Positions 40,536 to 49,342 of a DNA stretch of 64,000 nt are shown here, piece by piece. Both the position numbers and the translations under genes were made by a program. Every line of letters begins with the position of its first letter. Positions within the stretch are counted from its first letter, which is position 1. Source of the stretch: a virus. Location: the IMG/VR virus record IMGVR_UViG_3300035670_000082, positions 36,570-100,569 of that record. The stretch is one strand, 5' to 3'. The notes beneath the pieces were generated by a model. It was not told the origin of the DNA. It saw only the letters and a program-made list of their open reading frames with translations, and made no database searches.

Positions 40536-42740
40536 CTAATCGAACCTCAGTCTGAGGCGGCATCGACAGTTGTAGGTGAGCGACGGTGGGGCGAGCGGGT
40601 CGCCGGGGAACCTCAGAATCATGTTGTTCACAACAAAACCCTCACCAAAGTCGACGGTCTTACCTTCCAAGAACTGATGGGTGGCACGAACATTGGGGTC
40701 TTTGCGTGTCAACCATGTCTTGGAGAGACCGCCAGCGTCTTTACCTGAAAGGAAAACACCAGCATTATAGGCAGTCTGAGCCTCATGCTCAGCCATTGCA
40801 CGCTTGCGCTTACGGAGCAGATTAATGAAAATGGCGACAAGGGCAAGCCTCAGGAGAGCGGACTTATCGTCGTCGTCCCCACCAGCAAGAGCAACAAGAA
40901 CGGCAGAAACAATTTCCTCGAATGTTGACTGATTCGCCTGTTGCATTCGCGCAATCTGTTCCTGCGCCATCTTCTCGAGTTCTTCTTCGTCTAGTTCCGC
41001 AGGCATATTGGAGCGCGTAGAAACATATTCCTTCGCCTCGTTGCAAATTGCGACAATCACTGGCTTGATGTCGTCGTTCATTTGCTTATCCCAAACATCT
41101 TTGTCGAAAATCATCTCGGCAGTGAGCGTCCCATTTTGAATTGCTTTCAACGCTTTTTTGCCGTTTGCCTTCTCCATGACAACACGCTGTTGTCTTTCGA
41201 ACAAGCGTTCAAGGCTTCTGTCCAAAATTTCTGTCCATCTGTCAGTGTCGGCATCAGCCTTGCTTTCCAACTGCTCAATGAACTTGCTGTGAATATCGTT
41301 CTGTAAAGATTCAAATTCGCTGAGTTGTTCTGCTGGCGCCATCGCAGTGTTTTCTGGTGAAACTTCTCCGCCCGCTGGTTCAGGTGCCGGTATGGGTGCG
41401 GGGGGCGCTGGCTGTGGCATCGCGGGCGCGCCTTCCATGGGAGGCATTCCCCCTGCGGGTGCTCCCTGCTCTGCTCCGACCATGTCAACTGGTTGTTGCT
41501 GTTCTGGCTTGAACGGCTTTTCCGTGTTGGCAATCGGGGTGAGGTTCGGGTTGGACAACAGTGAGTCAGCGAGTTCTGACTCAACTTTTTTCTTGCCTGT
41601 CGCATCTCGGTATTCGTTGAGCGAAATCAAACCCTGTTGGAACTCGTCCATGTGGTATCGCTCGCGTTCTTGTTTGGCGAGAATCAAAATGGGGATATCT
41701 GAAGTGTCAAAGTCGACATAATATTTGTCGTCGAGTTCGTCGAGGGCGCGAGCAAGAGTGTGCAGATGGGGAACCATTGTTTCCATCCAGAAAACTCTTA
41801 ACTCTTCTGATGCGTTGCTAAATGTTCTGCCCGCGGCATTTCCTATGACTGACTCTGGAACGCCGAATGCCGAAAGGATTTCTTCTTTCTGTATTTGGCG
41901 CATTTGCGTATATGCGGCATCACGCGGTGACGCTGACGTGTCGACATAATCAACGCCATCGCTAGATGCGATAACGGTTGTCGCCCCCGTCTTTGTGATG
42001 TTTCCACGGAATCTAGAGCGCAACTCCGCCTTGTCGTCTTCCTCCATGTCCCCTCGGACGACAAGCAAACCGCCAGGTCTTCCATCGTTGAGCATGTAGT
42101 TGCGGTTGTACATCTTGGAAAGGTTTTCCAACTCAATTGCGATTCCCGCTGCTTCCATTGGTGTGATTGAGAGATACGGGTCTAATGGGTGTGGTCTGCG
42201 AATCCAGCACACATCTTCTGGCTTGAGGCGAACTTTTGTTCCGTTGTGCATGTCAACTTCGAATCCCGAAACAAACTTTCTTGCATCGGGTATTGGTGCG
42301 GTGTGTTGCGGAGGGAGAAGATGCAGGGCAATCAAGCGTCCGTCGTTGCCTCGAATCTTTTCGATGAAGACTCCGCGGCTGCTCATCAGTAGTTGAGCCG
42401 AAAGTCTGTAGCGGAAAATGAACGAGTTTTCCCCCATGTTGGATTTGCTGTTGAGCAATTCCATGATTGGTCTGTCTGCTTTTACCCGCTCGCCTCTTTG
42501 GTCATTGTTTTTTCGCAACATGATGGGCAGGCGTGATTGGTTGCCGGCAATCGCATCAATGCATCGGAACACCCAAGTAACTTTTTGGTGTCCTTCTCGG
42601 TATGCGCGTTCAATATCCCAACCGTCTCGGTATGGGCGTCCGACTTTGCCCATGTCGTAGACGACGGGCGCGCCAGGGTTCAGCACTTTTTCTTCTTGCG
42701 AGTTCGCAAGATTTTTATTATTCGTGTTGTTCCAAGCCAT
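40536..42740 (-). CDS. Portal protein fused to a MuF-like C-terminal domain
   Basis: 734 residues. The N-terminal part is a phage portal: YREGHQKVTWVFRCIDAIAG, LLPPQHTAPIPD, VCWIRRPHPLDPYLSITPMEAAG, YNRNYMLNDGRPGGLLVVRG, SAFGVPESVIGNAAGRTFSNASEELRVFW. A Pro/Met/Ala-rich linker (about 430-490) follows. The last 80 residues (WLTRKDPNVRATHQFLEGK, FVVNNMILRFPGDPLAPPS, YNCRCRLRLRF) match the MuF minor head domain, normally a separate protein. Dodecamer at the head vertex. TAATG overlap with the membrane-protein gene. Confidence 0.88.
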   Translation of the reverse strand: MAWNNTNNKNLANSQEEKVLNPGAPVVYDMGKVGRPYRDGWDIERAYREGHQKVTWVFRCIDAIAGNQSRLPIMLRKNNDQRGERVKADRPIMELLNSKSNMGENSFIFRYRLSAQLLMSSRGVFIEKIRGNDGRLIALHLLPPQHTAPIPDARKFVSGFEVDMHNGTKVRLKPEDVCWIRRPHPLDPYLSITPMEAAGIAIELENLSKMYNRNYMLNDGRPGGLLVVRGDMEEDDKAELRSRFRGNITKTGATTVIASSDGVDYVDTSASPRDAAYTQMRQIQKEEILSAFGVPESVIGNAAGRTFSNASEELRVFWMETMVPHLHTLARALDELDDKYYVDFDTSDIPILILAKQERERYHMDEFQQGLISLNEYRDATGKKKVESELADSLLSNPNLTPIANTEKPFKPEQQQPVDMVGAEQGAPAGGMPPMEGAPAMPQPAPPAPIPAPEPAGGEVSPENTAMAPAEQLSEFESLQNDIHSKFIEQLESKADADTDRWTEILDRSLERLFERQQRVVMEKANGKKALKAIQNGTLTAEMIFDKDVWDKQMNDDIKPVIVAICNEAKEYVSTRSNMPAELDEEELEKMAQEQIARMQQANQSTFEEIVSAVLVALAGGDDDDKSALLRLALVAIFINLLRKRKRAMAEHEAQTAYNAGVFLSGKDAGGLSKTWLTRKDPNVRATHQFLEGKTVDFGEGFVVNNMILRFPGDPLAPPSLTYNCRCRLRLRFD

Positions 42741-42916
42741 TATTCAGACCCCAACAGGAACCCGTAAACGCCGCAGGTGACCCCACCGACTATGAATCCC
42801 GCCGGAAGCATTATCATTCCCGCACCAATCGTTGTTCCTACTATGAATAAAACCATCAGAGTGTTTGCCGCGGATGTACGAGTGGTGAGTTTGCGAAAAT
42901 AGTTGATTTTGTCCAT
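42740..42916 (-). CDS. Small membrane protein upstream of portal
   Basis: 58 residues from ATG 42916 (GTG 42928 possible). Two hydrophobic helices (TLMVLFIVGTTIGAGMIMLPA, FIVGGVTCGVYGFLLG) with a short turn and a basic N-terminus (MDKINYFRKLTTR). The stop overlaps the portal start. Divergent from terminase. May anchor procapsid assembly to the membrane; not recognised as a known family. Confidence 0.5.
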   Translation of the reverse strand: MDKINYFRKLTTRTSAANTLMVLFIVGTTIGAGMIMLPAGFIVGGVTCGVYGFLLGSE

Positions 42917-42994
42917 TCCGCCCGTCACCTTAGCAAAAACGTATGTGCTTCCATAGTACAGTACAGGTGCTTCTTAAACAGATTATGGAAAACC

Positions 42995-44299
42995 ATGCCT
43001 GACTGGAAATCTATTTACGATTACCTGATGCCGAAGGAGCCTTTGTTTTGCCCTGAGCAGCCTTCCGTTACCCAACTTGTTTTTCTGCGAACATACGCTT
43101 TGGAGGCTCTGTTCGGTGGGGCTGCGGGTGGAGGTAAATCTTCGGCTCTTTTGATGTCCGCTTTGCAGTATGTGGATGTTCCTAACTATTCGGCGATTCT
43201 TTTCAGAAAAACCTATGCCGACCTATCTTTGCCGGGAGCGCTTATGGACCGCTTCCGTACTTGGATTTCCAACTATGACGATGTTCATTGGAACGCCAAC
43301 AGTTATGTGGCGACTTTCCCGTCTGGTGCGAGAATCTCGTTCGGCTATCTAAATAATACGAACGACTACCTTCGATACAAAGGTTCGGAGTTTCAGTTCA
43401 TTGGCATGGACGAAGTGACCGAAATCAGGGAGTCGGATTACCGCTATCTGTTTTCCCGTTTGCGTCGACCCGCTTCTGGTCCGCTTTCTGAGGTTCCTTT
43501 AAGAATGAGGGCGGCTTCCAACCCCGCACCCAATTGGGTTAGGCAGAGGTTCATTGTCGAGGGCAAGGAAGAAAACCGTATTTTTGTGCCTTCGTTCCTG
43601 ACGGATAACCCCGGAATCGACGCGGATTCCTATCGTCAAGCGCTTGCGTCCCTAGACCCTATTGAGCGCCGACGGCTGGAAAGTGGCGATTGGTGGGCTA
43701 CAACGCTAGGAACCATGTTTGATAGAACCAATTTTCCTATTATTGACTACACAGAACTCCCAAATCCATCAAGTTCTAGTCGTTTCGTCAGATATTGGGA
43801 CTTGGCTGCCACCGAACCCCACCCAGGGAACCCCGACCCCGACTGGACGGTAGGAACATTAATGATGTTCGAGGCGGGAATTGCCTATGTGATTGATGTC
43901 CGCAAAATACGGGCAAAAGGGGAAAAGGTGGAGGCTTTTGTGGCTCAGACAGCCAGAGAAGACGGGGCAAATGTAGCCATCCGCATGGAACAGGAACCGG
44001 GTTCGTCAGGCAAGGCACTCATTGACCAATACGCGCGCTATGTCGTCCCCGGCTACGACCTTATGGGCGAACGACCCACGGGGGACAAAGTCACAAGAGC
44101 GAGACCGTTCGCTGCTGCGGTAGCCAACGGCAATGTGCGCCTTGTACGCGGTGCTTGGCTCACCGATTGGCTTGATGAGTTTTCTTCTTTCCCCGAGGCT
44201 TGCAACCATGATGACCAAGTCGACTCTGCGGTTGGGGCATTCGTGTTTCTTACGGGTTTGGGGTTGCCACAGAGGAAACCTGTCACTATCATCGTCTAG
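42995..44299 (+). CDS. terL: Terminase large subunit
   Basis: 434 residues. Walker A GGAAGGGKSS at 41-50; arginine finger region RKTYADL; Walker B FQFIGMDEVTE with the catalytic Glu (about 134-143); nuclease domain with YWDLAATE, then MEQEPGSSGKALIDQY and the final DDQVDSAVGAFVF. These are all motifs of the terminase ATPase-nuclease. It packages DNA through the portal, and is transcribed divergently from the head operon. The 78 bp between the two genes contain a GTACAGTAC palindrome near 42957-42965, a possible operator. Confidence 0.93.
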   Translation: MPDWKSIYDYLMPKEPLFCPEQPSVTQLVFLRTYALEALFGGAAGGGKSSALLMSALQYVDVPNYSAILFRKTYADLSLPGALMDRFRTWISNYDDVHWNANSYVATFPSGARISFGYLNNTNDYLRYKGSEFQFIGMDEVTEIRESDYRYLFSRLRRPASGPLSEVPLRMRAASNPAPNWVRQRFIVEGKEENRIFVPSFLTDNPGIDADSYRQALASLDPIERRRLESGDWWATTLGTMFDRTNFPIIDYTELPNPSSSSRFVRYWDLAATEPHPGNPDPDWTVGTLMMFEAGIAYVIDVRKIRAKGEKVEAFVAQTAREDGANVAIRMEQEPGSSGKALIDQYARYVVPGYDLMGERPTGDKVTRARPFAAAVANGNVRLVRGAWLTDWLDEFSSFPEACNHDDQVDSAVGAFVFLTGLGLPQRKPVTIIV

Positions 44300-44315
44300 T
44301 GGAGGTTATACCACT

Positions 44316-44576
44316 ATGACAACAACAGCAACAAAGACCCTCAAGCGTCCCACAAAGACCGAACTACGGAAGGCTTCCGACAACAGTCGCGAAGTGTTTT
44401 CTTCTTGGGTGAAAAACAGCCGTGTTAAGGCGAAGTTGAGCCAAGAGGCTCTTGCCGAATATGCAGGCGTAGACCGCAAGACCATCAACCGCATCGAGAA
44501 CGGACATTTCTCTCCGTCGCTTGACACGATGACCCGTCTTTCGGTAGTGTTGCGCACCAATATCCCGCGCATCTAA
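44316..44576 (+). CDS. XRE-type helix-turn-helix regulator
   Basis: 86 residues from ATG 44316, with GGAGG 10 bases upstream; the open frame runs further back but without a site. KAKLSQEALAEYAGVDRKTINRIENGHFSPSLDTMTRLSVVL is a Cro/C1-type HTH (about 38-80). The N-terminal 30 residues are basic. It lies directly after terminase and before the recombination genes, so it could control either block. Confidence 0.8.
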   Translation: MTTTATKTLKRPTKTELRKASDNSREVFSSWVKNSRVKAKLSQEALAEYAGVDRKTINRIENGHFSPSLDTMTRLSVVLRTNIPRI

Positions 44577-44592
44577 GACACAGGAAACACTC

Positions 44593-45111
44593 ATGTCAAA
44601 CCAAAACGAAAAGTGGGCAGACTCGCCTACCCTCGGCTCTCTCATGGCGTTGCGCAAGCAACTGATTGAAGTTCAGGCGACGCTCAAAAACATTGCCGAA
44701 AGCGAGAGCACACAAGACCGCATTGATGCACTCGTTTTGATGCACACCATCAAGGCTGAAATTGGTGTGATGTATTCGGACTATTCGGGAATGGTCATCG
44801 ACTCTCTTCCCGATATCCCGTTCTCTGCTTCCAACGGTCAATCCATTGAGAAGAAAACGGGTGCGGACAGGAAAACTTGGCAACACGAAAACCTGACTCG
44901 TGAGGTTTTGCGCAGATTGAACCAAATGTCCGTCGACATGGACACGGGCGAGGTTGTTATGACATCCGAGCAAATCGCGTTGAAATTGCTCGACTATGTA
45001 CAGCCTTCGTATTGGCGCGTCAAGGAACTTTCAAAAATCGGCATAAACGCCGACCAATACTGTGAAATCGGCGAAGCCAAAACAAATCTCATCGTCCACA
45101 AGGAGGCGTAA
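44593..45111 (+). CDS. Hypothetical protein of the recombination operon
   Basis: 172 residues. Helical N-terminus (LMALRKQLIEVQATLKNIAESESTQDRIDALVLMHTIKAEIGVMYSDYSGMV), then a charged part with REVLRRLNQMSVD and a C-terminal ISIxxDQYCEIGEAK-like region. No enzyme motif. Coupled to the Rad52-like gene, 1 bp apart, which suggests a partner in single-strand annealing or a small regulator. Confidence 0.5.
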   Translation: MSNQNEKWADSPTLGSLMALRKQLIEVQATLKNIAESESTQDRIDALVLMHTIKAEIGVMYSDYSGMVIDSLPDIPFSASNGQSIEKKTGADRKTWQHENLTREVLRRLNQMSVDMDTGEVVMTSEQIALKLLDYVQPSYWRVKELSKIGINADQYCEIGEAKTNLIVHKEA

Positions 45112-45112
45112 G

Positions 45113-45817
45113 ATGTCAGTAATCAACGAAACAGGAGAACACACAGTGACCGAACAAACACCAAAGGTAGACATCTACAAAGACCTTTCCGAACCATTCG
45201 CACAGGAGATGGAACGGAAAATCAACAAAGGTGGTGTCAACCTCACCTACATTCCAGTAAGCGAAGTAATCAACCGACTCAACAAGGTGCTAGGTGTTGA
45301 CAATTGGTCGATGACTGTTGTCAAGTGCGAACGCGACCAACACGACCCCGATTTTGTCATCGCCCATGTCCGCCTTGAGTACAACATCACCGAGTTCAGT
45401 TCGGTTATCCGCGACGGTATCGGCGGTCAAAAAATTAAGCGCACGAAGCAGGGTCAAATTCTTGACCTTGGCGATGAGTTCAAGGGTGCTATTTCTGATG
45501 CGCTCAAGAAAGCGGCGCAGGCATTGGGAGTGGGCTTGTATCTTGCTCGTAGCGAAGACGCGATGGAAGTTGAAGAAATGATTGACATCAGCAAGCAGGT
45601 GGCACCGACACAACAGACCGTTGTCAACAGTCTCTACGATGAGGTCAAGTCGCTTTTTGATTCCTTGAGCGACGACGGTAAAAAGGCTGTGAAAGCGTAT
45701 TGGGCTGAACACAGCAACGGTGTGCAGAAGCCCTTGTCGAAGATGAATGACGAAGAGTTGAACCTGATTCGTGCGGAAGTTGTGCGTCTCAGTTTCGGCG
45801 GAACATTCACGAACTGA
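45113..45817 (+). CDS. Rad52/22-family single-strand annealing protein
   Basis: 234 residues from ATG 45113, with AGGAGG upstream. INKGGVNLTYIPVSEVINRLNKVLGVDNWS, then VRLEYNITEFSSVIRDGIGGQ, then DLGDEFKGAISDALKKAAQALGVGLYLAR match the Rad52-type core (groove residues and the A-L-K-K-A helix). A C-terminal helical tail may bind partner proteins. It anneals complementary ssDNA during phage recombination, with the RecB-like nuclease next to it as the usual partner. Confidence 0.85.
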   Translation: MSVINETGEHTVTEQTPKVDIYKDLSEPFAQEMERKINKGGVNLTYIPVSEVINRLNKVLGVDNWSMTVVKCERDQHDPDFVIAHVRLEYNITEFSSVIRDGIGGQKIKRTKQGQILDLGDEFKGAISDALKKAAQALGVGLYLARSEDAMEVEEMIDISKQVAPTQQTVVNSLYDEVKSLFDSLSDDGKKAVKAYWAEHSNGVQKPLSKMNDEELNLIRAEVVRLSFGGTFTN

Positions 45818-45823
45818 TTCATC

Positions 45824-46582
45824 TTGCTTGTAGCACCCGATTATCTTTCCGCGAGTTCAATCGCCACATTTCATCAGTGTCCGCTCAAATACAAGTATTC
45901 GCGGATAGACAATCTCAAGGAACCGCCGACGCAGGAAACCTTGCTCGGGAATTTCGTGCATGAGATTCTTGAGGTCTTCTACAAGTTGGAACCATCCGAG
46001 AGAACTATTCAGAATGCTCGGTTTATCGCCTCGAATGTTTGGAACCAATACAAAGACCCTGCGGAACACTTAACCAAAACGGAGCAGGGGGCAAGGGATT
46101 TTCGTTGGCGGGCATGGTTTTGTGTGGAAAATCTGTGGAAGGTAGAAAACCCTGAACTTGTTGTTCTCAACGGAGTGGAAACAGAATTTGTTGGAGATGT
46201 CGACGGGGTGCGCGTCAAGGGCATTATCGACCGTTGGGTTGTTGATGAAGAGGATTTGATTCAGGTCAGCGACTACAAGACTGGCAAAGTTCCTCGCAAA
46301 GAGTGGCGAGACGACAAATTCGACCAACTTGTCATTTACGGAATCTTGGCTGGTGACGCAAGTAACAAAAATATTGGTTCGCTCAATTTGATTTATCTGA
46401 AAGAAGGGGTTAAGTTGACATTCTCCCCTACGGAGGAACGCATAAGCAAGGTAAAAGAGCACATAGTGAAAACACGCAAAATGATTGACGAACGGTGCGA
46501 ATCGGAGGAATTCGAGTACCGCACTAGCAATCTTTGCGGTTGGTGTCACTTTAAAACTATTTGCCCTGCTTGGGCGCGATAA
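45824..46582 (+). CDS. RecB-like PD-(D/E)xK exonuclease with Fe-S cluster
   Basis: 252 residues from TTG 45824, six bases after the Rad52 stop. YLSASSIATFHQCPLKYKYSRID is the N-terminal block of the Cas4/AddB-like group. Catalytic residues: GVRVKGIIDRWVVD, then VSDYKTGK (D...D-x-K). The C-terminal cysteines CGWCHFKTICPAW and the N-terminal CP could hold a 4Fe-4S cluster. It would resect DNA ends to make substrate for Rad52. Confidence 0.85.
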   Translation: MLVAPDYLSASSIATFHQCPLKYKYSRIDNLKEPPTQETLLGNFVHEILEVFYKLEPSERTIQNARFIASNVWNQYKDPAEHLTKTEQGARDFRWRAWFCVENLWKVENPELVVLNGVETEFVGDVDGVRVKGIIDRWVVDEEDLIQVSDYKTGKVPRKEWRDDKFDQLVIYGILAGDASNKNIGSLNLIYLKEGVKLTFSPTEERISKVKEHIVKTRKMIDERCESEEFEYRTSNLCGWCHFKTICPAWAR

Positions 46583-46606
46583 ACACACAACAAAATAGGA
46601 GTTAAT

Positions 46607-47218
46607 GTGTATAGAGAAGATACGAAATACCATGACGGATACTTCAAGGAAAAGAACAATCGTGATGTTATTGTCAGGGAAAACATGAACGACGAAGATT
46701 TTGCGCAACTTGTTGCTTTGGATGTCAAGAAACGAGCAAGCCAGGATGGTGCCGCTTTTCTGCGTCGCGAAGACAATCTCGGTCGTTGGCGTGACGCGCT
46801 TTCGTCGCTGTTGCTTAATCTGACCCGACAGGTTGAGCGGTTCGACGACCAAATCAATGAATGCGTTGACAGGTACTCGAATCTTGGGCGCGAAGGTCTA
46901 CTTCACATAGAAGAAGTGACATCAAATCTTGAGGCAAAGAAACGCAAGGTTATTTCATTCCGTTTCCATGTCGAAAAGCGGTTTGATGAGGTTTCAAAGA
47001 TGGCTCTCATCGCCGATGGTGAGGCTTCCCCGAATGGGACGATAGTTGACTTTTACCGTCGCGCGATTGAACGACATCGCGAACTCATGCGCGAGTACGA
47101 GTTTGAGCCGACGCGACTAGATGAAGCATTGTGGGCTTCCCTTGACGGAAGATGGGAATTCGACGAAGCATGTCACGACATTGACAAGGACGACGAATAC
47201 ATTTCTGGCGGTAACTAG
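46607..47218 (+). CDS. Hypothetical helical protein
   Basis: 203 residues from GTG 46607. Predominantly charged helices: LVALDVKKRASQDGAAFLRREDNLGRWRDALSSLLLNLTRQVERFDDQI, then LLHIEEVTSNLEAKKRKVISFRFHVEKRFDEV. The stop overlaps the next gene (TAGTG). Possibly ssDNA-binding or a helicase accessory from its position; no motif recognised. Confidence 0.5.
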   Translation: MYREDTKYHDGYFKEKNNRDVIVRENMNDEDFAQLVALDVKKRASQDGAAFLRREDNLGRWRDALSSLLLNLTRQVERFDDQINECVDRYSNLGREGLLHIEEVTSNLEAKKRKVISFRFHVEKRFDEVSKMALIADGEASPNGTIVDFYRRAIERHRELMREYEFEPTRLDEALWASLDGRWEFDEACHDIDKDDEYISGGN

Positions 47219-47631
47219 TGGACAAAAAGCAATTAGCCGAAGTGGTAGAGGTTGTTTATGCCATGTGGAATAAGGAACTTCCTGTCGGGATAGAGTCTCG
47301 CAAGTCCACATTTCGCGCTTGGAATATCATCCTCTCGGAGTACAGCGACGACGACATTATCGCTGCTGCGAAGAGACTCGCCGAGCGGGAACAGTTCTTG
47401 CCGACACCGGGGATGCTCGTGACCGAACACAGGCAATTCACCAGCAAGGAGCCGACACCTCATCAGGCTTGGAGTCACTACACGCAGATACGCGATGCGG
47501 TCAATTCGGGTACGACCCAATATCAGCCCCCTCACCCCAAACTGCAAAAAACGATTCAGCAGGTTGGTTTGAATTTGCACACGAATGACGACAGAAAACA
47601 TTTCATAGAGATTTACACGACGACAAAGTAG
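47218..47631 (+). CDS. Replicative helicase loader-like protein
   Basis: 137 residues, GTG start overlapping the previous stop. YAMWNKELPVGIESRKSTFRAWNIILSEYSDDDIIAAAKRLAEREQFLPTPGML resembles the helical N-terminal region of phage/Gram-positive helicase loaders (FLPT/P followed by a short proline motif is typical). It would bring the helicase to ssDNA. The ATPase part is absent, so only a loader-like domain is visible. Confidence 0.45.
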   Translation: MDKKQLAEVVEVVYAMWNKELPVGIESRKSTFRAWNIILSEYSDDDIIAAAKRLAEREQFLPTPGMLVTEHRQFTSKEPTPHQAWSHYTQIRDAVNSGTTQYQPPHPKLQKTIQQVGLNLHTNDDRKHFIEIYTTTK

Positions 47632-47644
47632 TCGCCGATTGGTG

Positions 47645-47656
47645 TAGTATCACCAA
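47645..47656 (+). promoter_or_regulatory. Possible -10 element before the PAPS-reductase-like gene
   Basis: TAGTAT at 47645-47650 lies six bases before GTG 47657, so transcription would begin at the start codon. No convincing -35 is visible. Confidence 0.35.
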
Positions 47657-48790
47657 GTGCCTCGCCAACGAATGTTTCTGGATATTTCATGCGTTGATGC
47701 AGCGCGTCAACGAATCCGTCATGTGTACGACACTTTCGATACGGTATGCCTGCAGTTCAGCGGAGGTAAGGACTCAACAGCGATTCTTTATCTTGCGAAG
47801 GAAATCCATGAAGAACGCGGGCTAGGACCTGTAAAAGTCATTTTTCGTGACGAAGAGATGGTTAGTCCGTCGGTTATCGATTTTGTCACCAAGGTAAAAA
47901 ACTACACGTGGGTTGATATGGAGTGGTACTGCCTCCCATCTTCACAGGAGGTTTGGGTTTTGGGTAGGCGTGAATACTTGATGTTGTGGTCAGAGCAAAG
48001 AAAGCAAGAAGGTCGACTAGTCAGAGATATGCCCCCTTGGGCTATTCGTGCCGAACATTTCGGGTTAGACCCGAACAAGCCAACCCCCAAAATCGTTGAC
48101 TATTACACGATGCAAGGCAAAACAGGCAGGGTTGCCTTCATCACAGGCGTTAGAGCGAACGAATCAATGGTCAGATATAGGTCATGCGTTCAAAAGTTGC
48201 ATGAGAACTACATCGTTTCCCCATTTCTTTTGCCTAAATCCATTCCGCTTAAATTCGCAAAAATAATCTACGACTGGCGAACAGAAGATGTCATGAAATT
48301 CATCGTCGATGAGCATGGGGCAGAATACTGCGCCTACTACGACTATGCACATTTAACGAGGAGTAACTCGCGTGTCGGCATCCCACTCCACTCTGTCGCA
48401 TCGCGAAGAATTGGTGATGTTGTTGCCACGGAACCTGATTTCTTCGATGAACTTGTCAGGTGTTTCCCGCAGATAGATGCGCAGAGAAGATACTGGCAAT
48501 TCTTCGATATAGAAGGACTCATTTCTTATTATGCATCTCAAGGATGGGACGGCGTGAAGATGTGCATTGATGACAACATGCTTTCCGACGGTATCCACAA
48601 AGAGGCTATGAAGTTCGCTGCTTTGTTCAGAAAAAAGCGTGCCGTAGACCCGTTCGGGTTTCCGTTCGAGTATTTGATTCGTACACTTTTGTTGAACGAG
48701 TTTCATCAATCAACGCCAACACCTGTCGGTCCGAAAACTCGGGCGCACACAATGAGAATGAAAGCATTAGAGGAAGGAAACGATTACTAG
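47657..48790 (+). CDS. PAPS-reductase-like (DUF3440/IbrA-like) protein
   Basis: 377 residues from GTG 47657. The PP-loop SGGKDS at 35-40 binds and activates ATP. IFRDEEMVSPSVIDFV, AFITGVRANESMVRYRSC and YDWRTEDVMKFI follow the order of phosphoadenosine phosphosulfate reductase-like proteins of the IbrA/DUF3440 type. The downstream gene is ParB-like, as in known IbrA/IbrB pairs. Role unknown: possibly sulfur transfer to DNA or RNA, or regulation. The two genes overlap (TAGTG). Confidence 0.75.
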   Translation: MPRQRMFLDISCVDAARQRIRHVYDTFDTVCLQFSGGKDSTAILYLAKEIHEERGLGPVKVIFRDEEMVSPSVIDFVTKVKNYTWVDMEWYCLPSSQEVWVLGRREYLMLWSEQRKQEGRLVRDMPPWAIRAEHFGLDPNKPTPKIVDYYTMQGKTGRVAFITGVRANESMVRYRSCVQKLHENYIVSPFLLPKSIPLKFAKIIYDWRTEDVMKFIVDEHGAEYCAYYDYAHLTRSNSRVGIPLHSVASRRIGDVVATEPDFFDELVRCFPQIDAQRRYWQFFDIEGLISYYASQGWDGVKMCIDDNMLSDGIHKEAMKFAALFRKKRAVDPFGFPFEYLIRTLLLNEFHQSTPTPVGPKTRAHTMRMKALEEGNDY

Positions 48791-49338
48791 TGCAAATTCA
48801 TACAGTTCCATCTTCTTCCATAAAACCACCTTCATGGAAAGCGACATATATCCTGCGCCCTGACGTGGTGTTGTTGCGCACTTCTTTGATTGAGTCTGGA
48901 TGGCTACAGCCGATTGTTGTCAGACTTGAAGACCAGACGATTATTGACGGAACCACCCGATGGCACATTGCTTCCACTGAAGAGCGATTCGTGAAGAGGC
49001 ACGGCTCTTCTGTTCCTGTTTTGTATCACGATGTGGACGAAATAGACGCAATGATTTTGCATATCCGTTTGAATAGGGCTAGGGGCGCAACCCATCCTGT
49101 TCTTTTGAGCAGGGCTGTAAAAAGGATACTCAATTCCAATAAATATGGTGACGACGAACTTGCGACCATACTGTCAATGTCGGATGACGAAATAGAACTT
49201 TTGGCTACTGGGGATTTGCTGAAGCGAAAAGATTTAGAGAAATATGAGTATTCCCGTGCCTGGGTCCCAGTGGAAGTTCCCAAGGTTACGGAAGTTGAAT
49301 CTTCGATTATTGAGCGACCGCCAAATCCTGATAGGTAG
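48790..49338 (+). CDS. ParB-like (IbrB-like) protein
   Basis: 182 residues from GTG 48790. IHTVPSSSIKPP, LIESGWLQPIVVRLEDQTIIDGTTRWHIA and RGATHPV/LLSRAVKRILNSNKYGDDELATILSMS are the ParB N-terminal nuclease/CTPase-like core plus a helix-turn-helix-like segment. The GxxxPI...IIDG.TRW motif is clear. It is coupled to the PAPS-reductase-like gene and forms a two-gene unit. Confidence 0.75.
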   Translation: MQIHTVPSSSIKPPSWKATYILRPDVVLLRTSLIESGWLQPIVVRLEDQTIIDGTTRWHIASTEERFVKRHGSSVPVLYHDVDEIDAMILHIRLNRARGATHPVLLSRAVKRILNSNKYGDDELATILSMSDDEIELLATGDLLKRKDLEKYEYSRAWVPVEVPKVTEVESSIIERPPNPDR

Positions 49339-49342
49339 TGAT

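Noticed and set aside
42950-42970. GTACAGTAC palindrome as an operator between terL and the head operon
   Set aside because: It is a single short palindrome with no second copy; mentioned in the terminase entry only as a possibility.
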